Below are positions 1 through 6,577 of a DNA stretch of 38,666 nt, piece by piece. This stretch comes from a virus. The DNA is taken from positions 1 to 38,666 of IMG/VR virus record IMGVR_UViG_3300031754_000011. One strand, given 5' to 3'. The notes under the pieces are model-generated. The model ran no database searches. It was given only the letters and a program-made list of their open reading frames with translations, and was not told the DNA's origin. Both the position numbers and the translations under genes were made by a program. Each line of letters starts with the position of its first letter. The stretch's first letter is position 1.

Positions 1-956
1 CGGTATTCGAAGCCGCCTTCGCTTCTCTTCTTGCGCAGGACGCCCGCCCAGTGGTCGAGGCCTTTGCCGACGCCCATGGCGTAGTCGATGAAGTGGACCT
101 CCTTGCCGACGTTCTGCCACCACCAGATCGAGCAATAGTCGTGGACGCCGAGGTCCCACGCGGTGATGACCGGGCTGGAAAGATCGACCGGCACGGGGCA
201 GACGCGGTTCTGGAGGGAGAGCGTATTGAGGGCTTCGGCGAAGTAGGCGCCTTCGACGGGCGCATCGAAACTGCACTCCATCTCGCGCGCGTATTCGTCG
301 GGGCTCATGTCCTGGGTGAGTTCTTTGGCCTCGGCGTAGGACAGCGCCTCCTCGCCGGTTTCCGACAGCGGGATCAGGAACACGTCCCACCGCTCGTCAT
401 CCATCGCGCGGAGCCTGAGCGCGTTGAAGTGATCGTCTCCGTTGGAGGTGCCGCTGACGATGGCGAAGCCCCGGTAGTCGGCGAGGCACGGCCTGACGAC
501 GGTGGAGAATACGGTCTTTTGCAGCAACGGATATTCGTCGAGGACGATGCCGTCGAAGTACATGCCGCGCATACGTTCGTACGCTGACATGCCGCCATAG
601 AGCTTGATGATCGCGCCGTTGTGGGGGAGGACGATGGCGAGTTCGCCTTCGAGGAAGCGCACGCCGTCGATAGGCGCGGTATACTGCTTCAAGTACGACC
701 AGACCAGATCCTTCGCCTGCTCGAACGACGGGCCGACATAGCCGTAGCGCGGCGGCGGCCACTGCCTGCCGTTGAGGTAGGCGGCGCGGATCAGGTGATT
801 GGCGAGCGCGACCGTCTTGCCTGCGCGGCGATGGGCGCAGGTGAATATCCAACGCTTTTCGGAGGCGTGCAGCCTGAGGAAGTGGCGGCGCGGCCGGTAG
901 GGGATGACCAGCGGCGCGTCTGCGCCGCTGGGCTCGTTGTCGTTGGCGAAGGTCAA
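1..956 (-). CDS. terL: Terminase large subunit (partial, C-terminus off the left edge)
   Basis: ATPase-nuclease motor that packages DNA into the prohead. About 318 residues are present. A Walker A-like HRRAGKT lies at residues 42-48, Walker B GIVLDEYP around 136-143, a SGTSNGDDHF coupling segment follows, and the first nuclease Asp is likely in ITAWDLGVHD near residue 268. The rest of the nuclease domain is missing. No ATG or GTG exists near the N-terminus; a TTG four bases after the upstream stop, with AGG five bases ahead, is the best start. It is the last visible gene of the leftward packaging operon. Confidence 0.93.
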   Translation of the reverse strand, partial: MTFANDNEPSGADAPLVIPYRPRRHFLRLHASEKRWIFTCAHRRAGKTVALANHLIRAAYLNGRQWPPPRYGYVGPSFEQAKDLVWSYLKQYTAPIDGVRFLEGELAIVLPHNGAIIKLYGGMSAYERMRGMYFDGIVLDEYPLLQKTVFSTVVRPCLADYRGFAIVSGTSNGDDHFNALRLRAMDDERWDVFLIPLSETGEEALSYAEAKELTQDMSPDEYAREMECSFDAPVEGAYFAEALNTLSLQNRVCPVPVDLSSPVITAWDLGVHDYCSIWWWQNVGKEVHFIDYAMGVGKGLDHWAGVLRKKRSEGGFEY

Positions 957-957
957 G

Positions 958-1443
958 TTAGCCTGGAGGCGGATAGCTCTTGGTCGTCCAAGCCGTCGTC
1001 TTGGGATTGTAGACCGAGACGATGTACTGGCCGGCGATCTCTTCCGGCACGGCTGGCGGGGGCATCAGTTCGGGCGGAACCGGCGTGCCGACCGGAGGCA
1101 GGCCCTGGTCGGGACGGGGCGGCGCGACGCCGCCCCAGTAGCCTGGGGGCGCTCCAGGCAGGCCCTGATCCGGATAGGGTGGGGCGACGCCGCCCCAGAA
1201 GCCGGGAGGAACGCCGGGCAGTCCCTGGTCGGGATAGAGCGGCGGGCCGCCCCAAATGCCCGGAGGCCGCCCGCCTGGCGCGATGGGATGGCTTGGCCGA
1301 GGTTGCCAGCCTGGCAAGCCTTGGTCGGGATACAAGGGGGGACCGCCCCAAATGCCAGGGGGCTGGCCGGGCGGGACGATTGGGCCGCCGCCGATGGAGA
1401 GATCGGCGTTATAGATTTCGCCGACGATAACGACGCGCGTCAT
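958..1443 (-). CDS. Pro/Gly-rich tandem-repeat protein ahead of terL
   Basis: A 161-residue protein of unknown function. A short ordered N-terminus (MTRVVIVGEIYNADLSIGGG) is followed by four tandem repeats of the form PPG(I/F/Y)WGG..YPDQGLPG and a tail ending in TTKSYPPPG. The first two repeats carry GGPPL and the last two GGVAPP, so the array looks like pairwise duplication. The ATG at 1443 has AGAGG about 9 nt upstream; an in-frame ATG at 1509 would add 22 low-complexity residues. Proteins of this type occur, from memory, in rhizobial prophages. Expected to be extended, not globular. Its stop lies two bases from the terL start. Confidence 0.75.
   Translation of the reverse strand: MTRVVIVGEIYNADLSIGGGPIVPPGQPPGIWGGPPLYPDQGLPGWQPRPSHPIAPGGRPPGIWGGPPLYPDQGLPGVPPGFWGGVAPPYPDQGLPGAPPGYWGGVAPPRPDQGLPPVGTPVPPELMPPPAVPEEIAGQYIVSVYNPKTTAWTTKSYPPPG
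1098..1362 (-). repeat. In-frame tandem repeat array (about 55 bp units)
   Basis: Four imperfect direct repeats encode the WGG..PDQGLPG units of the Pro/Gly-rich protein. Each has a purine-rich stretch followed by GCCGCCCCA on the plus strand. Two sub-types are visible (GGPPL and GGVAPP). Unit number could change by slippage or unequal recombination without breaking the frame. Confidence 0.8.
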
Positions 1444-1545
1444 GGTGGGTTGCCTCTGTGGTTGAGAACTTCCCTTACCGGCTTTCGGCTTATCATGCGG
1501 TTGTGACAACCGATAGCGCCCATCTTAAGCCGCTGGCGTCAGTCG

Positions 1546-2094
1546 TCACTCCGCAAAGTGGATGACCATCTCGCCCAAGGCCGCGACCTTCTCCTCTGGC
1601 GTATGGTCCTTGTCGCGGAAGTCGCTCGTCACCTCATGCCACTGGCCGTCGGCCGAGAGCGCGGGCGGGAAGATCGTCAGCGCCTCGGTGTTGTTCCGCC
1701 GGACCAGACCGGCGACGTTCTTCTCCGCAAGGCGATCGAGGTAGGCCCTGAGGGCCGGATCGCGGTGCGCGTCGGGGTATTTGGGATCCACCCAGATCTG
1801 CACGACCTCGACATGCTGCGCTTCGCCGGTCTTATCGTCGCGCAAGGTGATGAAGTCGGGCATGAGATCGAGGACGTAGTGCGACCGATCCGGCCGCGAC
1901 AGGTTCTCGGTGTCGTCCGCGACCAGCCAGCGGCAATTCCACAACTTACACTCGGGCGAGACGCGGCCGAGGGTGGAATAGACGGCGCAGCCCTTGTGGT
2001 GGCGCTGGTGCTGGCAGCGTTGGCCCGCGCCCTTGCCCAGCGTCCTGACTGGCAGGAGCTTGCAGCAGAGCTGGCAGTCGCCGCATTGGCGCAT
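1546..2094 (-). CDS. YkgJ-like cysteine-cluster protein
   Basis: A 182-residue protein whose N-terminus carries a CxxCxxCC cluster (CGDCQLCC, residues 4-11), then CQHQRHHKGC and PECKLWNCRW. This spacing matches the YkgJ/CxxCxxCC family (PF03692), predicted to bind zinc or iron. The C-terminal two thirds (IWVDPKYPDAHRDPALRAY onward) has no catalytic motif I know. The GGAGG of the preceding gene end lies about 10 nt before the ATG. Biochemical role in the phage is unknown; metal binding is inferred. Confidence 0.8.
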   Translation of the reverse strand: MRQCGDCQLCCKLLPVRTLGKGAGQRCQHQRHHKGCAVYSTLGRVSPECKLWNCRWLVADDTENLSRPDRSHYVLDLMPDFITLRDDKTGEAQHVEVVQIWVDPKYPDAHRDPALRAYLDRLAEKNVAGLVRRNNTEALTIFPPALSADGQWHEVTSDFRDKDHTPEEKVAALGEMVIHFAE

Positions 2095-2099
2095 TGGCG

Positions 2100-2507
2100 T
2101 CAGTCCTCCACCGTTCCCTCGATCATCGGCGGCTGATGGGCGCGGTTGTCCTCAGGCGGGAGCCAAGTCAGGGTGAGCGCGCCGCCCTTGGCGGGCATTC
2201 TCAGCTCCAGGTCGCCCGCGTGATGGAAGCCGCGCCGCTGGCCAGCGCGCGTTTTCAAGAACTCCTTGGCCGCGCCGAGCTGGTTGGCGAAGTGGTCGTC
2301 GTCGTCGAGACCCTTGAACAGGACGGAGAGCGACTGGTCGACGCCGCGGGCGATCACCTCGTCGAGCGCCCGCCTGAGCAGCGGCGTATTGATGATGAAG
2401 GCGCGCAAGTCCTCGCTGTCGGCGTCGATCGCCTCGGCGATGGCGCGCACGTCGCCCTTCTTGGCGATGATCATCGGGCGAAGGGTTTCGGGGTCGAAGT
2501 CTCTCAC
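2100..2507 (-). CDS. Candidate terminase small subunit
   Basis: A 135-residue, mostly helical protein. Residues 10-50 (MIIAKKGDVRAIAEAIDAD...) look like a helix-turn-helix segment, and the middle ends in FLKTRAGQRRGF, a Lys/Arg stretch resembling the region after the DNA-binding domain in many small terminases. Start chosen as GTG at 2507 because its GTGA overlaps the stop of the upstream gene. Position three genes ahead of terL in one operon supports the guess, but sequence alone does not prove it; it could be another small DNA-binding protein. Confidence 0.5.
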   Translation of the reverse strand: MRDFDPETLRPMIIAKKGDVRAIAEAIDADSEDLRAFIINTPLLRRALDEVIARGVDQSLSVLFKGLDDDDHFANQLGAAKEFLKTRAGQRRGFHHAGDLELRMPAKGGALTLTWLPPEDNRAHQPPMIEGTVED

Positions 2508-2857
2508 CGTCGGCTGATCCTGGTCATATAGCCGCAGCACTCGCACTTGGCGCGCGTGCGTTCGGACAGGCGCTTCATTTCTTCCTGATAGCGTTTGGCC
2601 GTCTCATGGTAGCGCGTTTCGTCGTGGGCGAGCCGCGCCAGGACCCACATCGGATTGAGCTTGGCCTTGCAATTCGAGCATTCGATCTCGGCGGCGGCCG
2701 GATCGACGAGGTAGGTGACGTACTTGATCTCGCAGCCGACGATGACGAAGTTGTGGTTGCATCCGTCGAAGCCGCCTTGGACGATTTTGAGCGTCCGCTC
2801 GTCCGATGGGGGCGTCTTGAACTTGACCGGGAGCCGGGTGACGCCCTCGTCGGTCAC
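2504..2857 (-). CDS. Small zinc-ribbon protein
   Basis: A 117-residue hypothetical. It opens with TRLPVKFKTPPSDERTLKIV, has a CSNCKAKLNPMWVLARLAHDE segment in the middle and closes with CECCGYMTRISRR, so two CxxC knuckles separated by a charged helix (YHETAKRYQEEMKRLSER) could bind one zinc. Homologous-looking proteins are common in rhizobial phages and have no assigned function. Overlaps both neighbours by four bases (ATGA/GTGA), indicating coupled translation. Confidence 0.78.
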   Translation of the reverse strand: MTDEGVTRLPVKFKTPPSDERTLKIVQGGFDGCNHNFVIVGCEIKYVTYLVDPAAAEIECSNCKAKLNPMWVLARLAHDETRYHETAKRYQEEMKRLSERTRAKCECCGYMTRISRR

Positions 2858-3132
2858 GCGCGACCCTCCATTTCCGGCTGGCCTTCGAACCGCTTGATCT
2901 GCTCCTTCATCATCGTGACGATGTCGCGCCTCGACGCGCCGTTGGAGATGTAGTTGCAGCGCCCTTCGCCTTCGCCGAACGGGAACACCAGGAGGACGAA
3001 GCCCGTCTTGCGGTCTGAGCCTCTCGCCTCGCCGTTGAACAGCTCGTCGAGCGCCTGGGCGACGGCGACCATCTTCTCACGATAATCCGGCTCGATTGGC
3101 GCATCGCCGAGCCGTTCAGGCTTGCCGGTCAC
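2854..3132 (-). CDS. Conserved phage hypothetical protein (92 aa)
   Basis: N-terminal acidic helix (REKMVAVAQALDELFNGEA) followed by a beta-rich core KTGFVLLVFPFGEGEGRCN and a helix ending QIKRFEGQPEMEGRA. The core string is typical of a small family seen, from memory, in alphaproteobacterial prophages; function unknown. Soluble, no signal or membrane segment. Overlaps upstream and downstream genes by four bases in the packaging operon. Confidence 0.75.
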   Translation of the reverse strand: MTGKPERLGDAPIEPDYREKMVAVAQALDELFNGEARGSDRKTGFVLLVFPFGEGEGRCNYISNGASRRDIVTMMKEQIKRFEGQPEMEGRA

Positions 3133-3326
3133 CGTCGGCCCTTCGACAGCGGCCCCTTCCTCTTGCTCAAGCGCGGCTCTTCGGTGTCGCCGGTTGGCGG
3201 GGGCATCGTCGAGCCGCGCGCTGCGTCTGGACGGAACTCATTGTAGACGCGGCCCTTGAGGTTCGGCGGGCGCTCGTCGGACGGGTGTAGCGACTTGGCG
3301 GTGAAGCCTCGCTTGTACTTCGCCAT
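3129..3326 (-). CDS. Small basic hypothetical protein (65 aa)
   Basis: Lys/Arg-rich throughout: starts MAKYKRGFTAKSLHPSDERP and ends RLSKRKGPLSKGRR, suggesting nucleic-acid binding or disorder. The ATG at 3326 has GAGGAG at 7 nt spacing; an ATG two codons upstream (3332) overlaps the preceding stop as ATGA but is too close to the Shine-Dalgarno. Function not recognised. Confidence 0.7.
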   Translation of the reverse strand: MAKYKRGFTAKSLHPSDERPPNLKGRVYNEFRPDAARGSTMPPPTGDTEEPRLSKRKGPLSKGRR

Positions 3327-3328
3327 CG

Positions 3329-3802
3329 TCATTCTCCTCGGTTCAACTGATTGACCAAGCTGTGGCTCGCGCCCCAGACCTGGGCGCGCGAGGGGACGCA
3401 ATTGCACCATATCCCCGCATCTAAGTTCTGCGCGCCGAGCTGCTGCGCGAGGGGCTGCTGCTGGTAGCACTGCGCGTGCGCGAGCAAGCTGTTCTGCTGC
3501 GCCTGGGCGTGGTTGATATCGGCCTGGCGTTGCGCCCGCGCCTCGCGGATCAGGCGCTGGGCCTCGGCGAGCCAATGGGCCGACATATGCCGCTCAGTGG
3601 CGAGCTCGCGCTCCAATAGCTCGATGTGGTCGATGAGCTGGGCGCGCGAGCGGATGAGCCCATCGACGAGCGCCTGCATTCGATCCGTGTTCGTTCGTTG
3701 TTCGTCCTCCGACTTGCAGCGATTGGCGGCAATTTGCCCCGCGCCCTTGTCGGCGACGCGGGCGGCGAGCGCGATCAGCGCGCCGACGAATGACCCGATC
3801 AT
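3329..3802 (-). CDS. Coiled-coil hypothetical protein with N-terminal hydrophobic segment
   Basis: A 157-residue protein with a short hydrophobic start (MIGSFVGALIALAARV), then a long heptad-like helix from about residue 35 to 105 (MQALVDGLIRSRAQLIDHIELL...), and a Gln-rich, Cys-containing tail. The ATG has AAGGAGGAG immediately upstream, the strongest ribosome site in this operon. It may be membrane-anchored by the N-terminus. Function unknown. Confidence 0.72.
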   Translation of the reverse strand: MIGSFVGALIALAARVADKGAGQIAANRCKSEDEQRTNTDRMQALVDGLIRSRAQLIDHIELLERELATERHMSAHWLAEAQRLIREARAQRQADINHAQAQQNSLLAHAQCYQQQPLAQQLGAQNLDAGIWCNCVPSRAQVWGASHSLVNQLNRGE

Positions 3803-3833
3803 GATCTCCTCCTTTTACGCCTTCAATTTCCGG

Positions 3834-4181
3834 TCACACCCAGCTCTCCACGATCTGCGGCTCGTCGCCTTCCTGGCGCGATAGCTTCATCAGGCCCGCC
3901 TTCCAGAAGGTCTGGCGTAGGTCCTCAAGCTCGCCGGTCAGGATCTCGGGGGTCGCCACCGTATCGCCGCCGCCGACCTCGAACCGGCGGGCGATGAAGC
4001 CGTCGGGATGATCTTTCGGCCGGTCGTAGATGGTCCAGATGGTGAGCAGGCCGCGCTGCGCCGCCTGCCATTGCGTCTTGACGATGTTGCGGGCCTCGTT
4101 GCTCATGCCGTCGTCCTCCTCCGGTTCTGGCCCCAGCCATTGGTCAGCGGGGTTGGTCGTTTTCCAGTGGTCGTAGGTCAT
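3834..4181 (-). CDS. Conserved phage hypothetical protein (115 aa)
   Basis: Opens MTYDHWKTTNPADQWLG and has a beta-strand region WTIYDRPKDHPDGFIARRFEV in the middle, patterns I associate with unassigned rhizobial phage proteins. An internal ATG (MSNEARN, about 4106) has GGAGGAGG about 9 nt upstream and may start a shorter form; the longer start has no clear Shine-Dalgarno but begins 18 bases after the upstream stop. No catalytic motif seen. Confidence 0.7.
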   Translation of the reverse strand: MTYDHWKTTNPADQWLGPEPEEDDGMSNEARNIVKTQWQAAQRGLLTIWTIYDRPKDHPDGFIARRFEVGGGDTVATPEILTGELEDLRQTFWKAGLMKLSRQEGDEPQIVESWV

Positions 4182-4199
4182 AGCGGGTCGATGTTCAGC

Positions 4200-4502
4200 T
4201 TAAGGCGCATCGGGCTCCGGCTCCTCGCCACGGATGCGCGAGCGGACGCGCATGAGACGCCCCAGCGCGAAGCTGACGGCGTAGACGAACCGGTCGCGCT
4301 CGTCCTGGCCGCCTCCGGCCATGGCCTTGGCCAGCGCCTCCTCGGCCCGCCCCACCGCGTCGGCGACCGCCATCACGTCGACGAGGTTGAGCTTATCCTC
4401 GGCGCGAGCGTACTTGTCGAAGGCGGTGTTGTCGTTGGCGCTCATTCCTCCCTCCATCCCAGGCCCGCGCGGTCCGTCGTCATAGGCCCAAACCCTAATC
4501 AT
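4200..4502 (-). CDS. Small acidic helical hypothetical protein
   Basis: From the ATG at 4502 the product is 100 residues; this ATG overlaps the upstream stop as ATGA. A second in-frame ATG at 4445 has GGAGGGAGG just upstream and gives 81 residues starting MSANDNTAFDKYARAED. Two helices (LVDVMAVADAVGRAEEALAKAM and FVYAVSFALGRLMRVRSR) follow. The N-terminal ANDNT.FD string recurs in the next upstream gene. Function unknown. Confidence 0.65.
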   Translation of the reverse strand: MIRVWAYDDGPRGPGMEGGMSANDNTAFDKYARAEDKLNLVDVMAVADAVGRAEEALAKAMAGGGQDERDRFVYAVSFALGRLMRVRSRIRGEEPEPDAP

Positions 4503-4675
4503 CCGTCGCCGTCCTTCAGCGCCTTCACCCGCCGCCGCCACTCGCGCATGTAGTTGCGCATGTACTTGCGCCGCCACGCCTTCTCGTCGAACGGCGTGTT
4601 GTCGTTGGCCTGAGCCTGGCGCTCGTCGGCCTCGTTCGGCGAATGAGGCTCGCCGCGCTTCTGCACCCGGATCAA
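4499..4675 (-). CDS. Small basic protein, first gene of the packaging operon
   Basis: Only 58 residues. It starts at TTG with AGGGGAGG six to seven bases ahead, the only sensible start. The product has ANDNTPFDEKAWRRKYMRNY followed by MREWRRRVKALKDGDG. The YMRxYMRxWRxR pattern also ends the zinc-ribbon protein at 5576-5920, suggesting a shared nucleic-acid-binding element. It is the promoter-proximal gene of the leftward packaging operon. Confidence 0.7.
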   Translation of the reverse strand: MIRVQKRGEPHSPNEADERQAQANDNTPFDEKAWRRKYMRNYMREWRRRVKALKDGDG

Positions 4676-4783
4676 ATGAAGCCTCCCCTCTCGAACAAGA
4701 GCGCGGCTATCACCGTCATAAACCTGTCACAACCTAGGTGACGCGCTTTTGCGGCGCTCTCGCCCAGATGGTATCCGCCCCAC

Positions 4784-4890
4784 GTTTAACAGTAAGCCAG
4801 CTTAGGTTTAACATTCTCACCTTCCCGGAAACGAATGTTCACCGTTAGACATCTAACAAGCACGCCGCCTTTTACTGTTAAAGGTCTTAC
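4784..4890. promoter_or_regulatory. Operator cluster 1, upstream of the packaging operon
   Basis: Contains a perfect dyad GTTAGACATCTAAC (4844-4857), a near-dyad GTTAAAGGTCTTAC (4877-4890) and two single half-sites GTTTAAC (4784-4790, 4806-4812). The same half-site GTTARAC recurs at 10265-10285 and 13243-13384. The cluster lies inside the 3' end of the HTH gene and about 110 bases ahead of the packaging operon, so a repressor bound here could block leftward late transcription. Confidence 0.65.
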
Positions 4891-5076
4891 AGGTTGGCCC
4901 GCAAACCCACAAATCTGGGGAGGCGGCACCGGGCTGGCCCCCGTGAGCCACCGCCGCAATGTAATCGGCTCAACCCCCAGAAACCGCGCAATGTTGCGGT
5001 AATGAGCCTCCCGGTTGTCCAGCCGGTGCAGCCGGAAACAATGCTCGATCAAATCGTTGAGCCGCTCCGAGGTCAT
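4786..5076 (-). CDS. HTH DNA-binding regulator
   Basis: The first about 55 residues form a helix-turn-helix: LNDLIEHCFRLHRLDNREA, then NIARFLGVEPITLRRWLTG. Starts at ATG 5076 with AGAGG at 7-8 nt. The last about 40 residues (from CGFAGQPVRPL) do not look like the family and are encoded by the AT-rich operator DNA, so the ORF may be a read-through of a once shorter gene. Divergent from the RHH gene at 5168, forming a two-regulator switch. Target not known. Confidence 0.65.
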   Translation of the reverse strand: MTSERLNDLIEHCFRLHRLDNREAHYRNIARFLGVEPITLRRWLTGASPVPPPQICGFAGQPVRPLTVKGGVLVRCLTVNIRFREGENVKPKLAYC

Positions 5077-5167
5077 GCCCGTCCCTCTCGCAGGCCTTAT
5101 GCCGAAGATGCCGCCCGCATACCCGGCACATTTACGCCACGTTGGCCCCGATGCACAAATCCGGGCC

Positions 5168-5329
5168 ATGGCCCGCAAAGCCGAAGAACCCAAACGCCTC
5201 ATCGTCCCTATGCCAAAGGAACTCGTCGACCAAATCGACGACTACCGCTGGGCCAATCGCCTCCCCTCCCGCGCCGAAGCCATCCGCCAGCTGATCAAGG
5301 AAGGCCTCCAAGCCAAAAAACCTAAGTAG
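5168..5329 (+). CDS. Ribbon-helix-helix (Arc/MetJ-like) regulator
   Basis: 53 residues: KRLIVPMPKELVDQIDDY forms the beta strand and first helix, NRLPSRAEAIRQLIKEGL the second helix, the standard RHH layout for a homodimeric DNA binder. No Shine-Dalgarno is visible before the ATG (preceding bases AAATCCGGGCC), so the message may be leaderless or weakly translated. Divergent from the HTH gene and convergent with the gene at 5332-5601. Its SRAEAIRQL is copied into that neighbour (see the inverted repeat). Confidence 0.82.
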   Translation: MARKAEEPKRLIVPMPKELVDQIDDYRWANRLPSRAEAIRQLIKEGLQAKKPK

Positions 5330-5367
5330 GCTTAAGCCAACTTGAGCTGGCGAATAGCTTCGGCGCG
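5270..5367. repeat. Long inverted repeat across two convergent stops
   Basis: Positions 5270-5292 and 5345-5367 are inverted copies agreeing at 21 of 23 bases, centred near a perfect palindrome GGCTTAAGCC (5329-5338). Both arms are coding and both encode SRAEAIRQL, once in the RHH gene and once at the C-terminus of the opposing gene. It can fold as a long stem in either transcript and may terminate both. Confidence 0.8.
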
Positions 5368-5601
5368 CGAAATGAAGAGGCACAATTTTTGGCCGGATCT
5401 GTACCGCTTATCCGGCTTGTAATAAGCGACAACGTAGTCCGAGCCGCCGGCGTAATCGCAACAACGGAACCAACCCCTGCCCGTATCTTCCACCGATAGA
5501 CCTTCCCGCAGCCCATATGCCTGCCGGAAAAGCCGCTTCATCTCCTCGACGACTTCGGGCGAGGGCGTCCCCAGACTAGGTTGGCTGAACGTCAGAGCCA
5601 T
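5332..5601 (-). CDS. Conserved small phage hypothetical protein (89 aa)
   Basis: Starts at ATG 5601 with GGAGG five bases ahead. N-terminal helix (VVEEMKRLFRQAYGLREG), then strand-rich GRGWFRCCDYAGGSDYVVAY and a C-terminus ending FISRAEAIRQLKLA. The last segment matches the RHH protein encoded on the opposite strand and arises from the inverted repeat. Overlaps the upstream gene by 26 bases. No function recognised. Confidence 0.68.
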   Translation of the reverse strand: MALTFSQPSLGTPSPEVVEEMKRLFRQAYGLREGLSVEDTGRGWFRCCDYAGGSDYVVAYYKPDKRYRSGQKLCLFISRAEAIRQLKLA

Positions 5602-5920
5602 CGCGCCCTCCCCCCTTCCGCGCCCGCCAGCCCCGCATGTACGCCTTCATGTAGGCCTTATGGTAGGCGGACCTCCGGTCCTTCCACGGGGTCGGCCCAG
5701 GCGGCCTCCCGCCAGACTTCCGCCCAGCCTTCGTATGGCCCTTCACCACAGCCGGGGCAGACAATGTAGGTTCGGCACCGGCCGTCCCTCGGCGCATCGG
5801 AATAGACAAACCATTTGTTGTCAGAGTTCCTTCCACAGTCGCAGATTGCTTGATGCATGCGTGGCCCTCCCGCACGAAATATCCAGCCCCACAGTCAGGG
5901 CAACTCAACTTGATCGCCAT
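5576..5920 (-). CDS. Zinc-ribbon protein with basic tail, possibly leaderless
   Basis: 114 residues. N-terminal CPDCGAGYFVREGHAC could be a zinc knuckle; the C-terminus has GRKSGGRPPGPTPWKDRRSA and then YHKAYMKAYMRGWRARKGG, a strongly basic helix like that in the 58-residue protein at 4499-4675. The ATG follows two tandem operators by only three bases and has no Shine-Dalgarno; a TATTCT lies six bases before it, as expected for a leaderless message. A second ORF is nested inside in another frame. Confidence 0.62.
   Translation of the reverse strand: MAIKLSCPDCGAGYFVREGHACIKQSATVEGTLTTNGLSIPMRRGTAGAEPTLSAPAVVKGHTKAGRKSGGRPPGPTPWKDRRSAYHKAYMKAYMRGWRARKGGGRDGSDVQPT
5658..5858 (-). CDS. Nested overlapping ORF, small zinc-ribbon protein
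   Basis: 66 residues, same strand but different frame from the host gene. Starts MHQAICDCGRNSDNKWF and has CRTYIVCPGCGEGPYEGW, a four-cysteine pattern that looks like a real zinc ribbon. Its ATG (5858) has GGGAGG at 7 nt, far better than the outer gene's start. Either both are translated or one is relic; the Cys pattern argues that this frame is real. Confidence 0.5.
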   Translation of the reverse strand: MHQAICDCGRNSDNKWFVYSDAPRDGRCRTYIVCPGCGEGPYEGWAEVWREAAWADPVEGPEVRLP

Positions 5921-5923
5921 CGC

Positions 5924-5963
5924 GTTAGAATAGTTCTAACAGCAGCGTTAGAATAGTTCTAAC
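5924..5963. promoter_or_regulatory. Two tandem 17-bp palindromic operators
   Basis: GTTAGAATAGTTCTAAC occurs identically at 5924-5940 and 5947-5963, centre to centre 23 bp. Each has perfect 7-bp arms and a 3-bp spacer. They sit directly before the ATG of the zinc-ribbon gene, covering its presumed promoter, so bound repressor would block it. The outer half-site GTTAGA is shared with the dispersed operators but the spacing differs. Confidence 0.75.
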
Positions 5964-6577
5964 AGACCCAATGCTAACCTACAGGGCGTGGAAGTAGTCT
6001 GAAAAGAGGGGGAATGGTGGGAGGGGTCCCCCCCTACGGGGGCCTCCCCTCAACACCCACCTATAGGGGGGTCAATTCCGTTTCCCAGAAACGTAAGGCA
6101 GGGTCCCCAGACCCGGTTGCGTTAACGTTGATCACATCAACCCGTTCGCTAGCTTTTTCAGGGCGGCTAAAGGTAGATCTACTTATTGGCAATAAGCGCG
6201 CATTGCTAGATAACGCGCTGATATTGCTTGACTTTCCCTAAGACGCATCGCGCAGCGGACCCATAACGGACCCCGCCAGCGCACTTTTCAGCCCGCGCCG
6301 CGCTCGCGTGGCAAAATCAGGTTGTGGCGCGGTTGCGCGCGGTTGTGACTGCGGGTCGCATGCCGTGACCGTGCCAGCTCGCCAGCCTGCTTCAAGGCGG
6401 ATTGGCTGCGATCTTTCTGGCTGCCAGAAGATAAAGCACGCGCAAGCACAGTCATTGAAGTATACTTGGGGCTAACAAGTATTCGTAACTCAAAAACCTC
6501 AACGATTACAGTAGGTTACGCCTCAGCATTACCGGGCGCCTGCTCAGAGTGCGGGCAAATGCTATGTTATGTTGTGT
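5964..6577. other. Structured non-coding region, about 610 bp
   Basis: No convincing gene. It holds three CCTAYRGGG motifs (5978, 6033, 6060), a G-rich stretch and strong hairpin (6019-6048, arms GGGAGG/CCTCCC plus CCCCC/GGGGG), inverted repeats GTTGAT-cac-ATCAAC (6127-6141) and CTTATT-ggc-AATAAG (6182-6196), and a hairpin ATCTTTCTGG/CCAGAAGAT (6411-6432). It could hold an origin, a small RNA or leftward promoters; nothing decides between these. Confidence 0.5.

Noticed and set aside
51-587. Open frame on the plus strand opposite terL
   Set aside because: It mirrors the terminase frame in high-GC DNA; terL shows clear ATPase motifs and the mirror has no protein-like pattern.
1098-1362. Repeats near terL considered as a CRISPR array
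   Set aside because: The units are in-frame coding repeats without unique spacers of constant size; no cas genes nearby.
3129-3575. Long upstream extension of the small basic gene
   Set aside because: The extra residues overlap the coiled-coil gene in another frame and are low-complexity; the short start has a well-placed ribosome site.
6014-6241. 75-codon plus-strand frame in the structured gap
   Set aside because: No Shine-Dalgarno, crosses hairpins and dyads, and the product shows no plausible fold.
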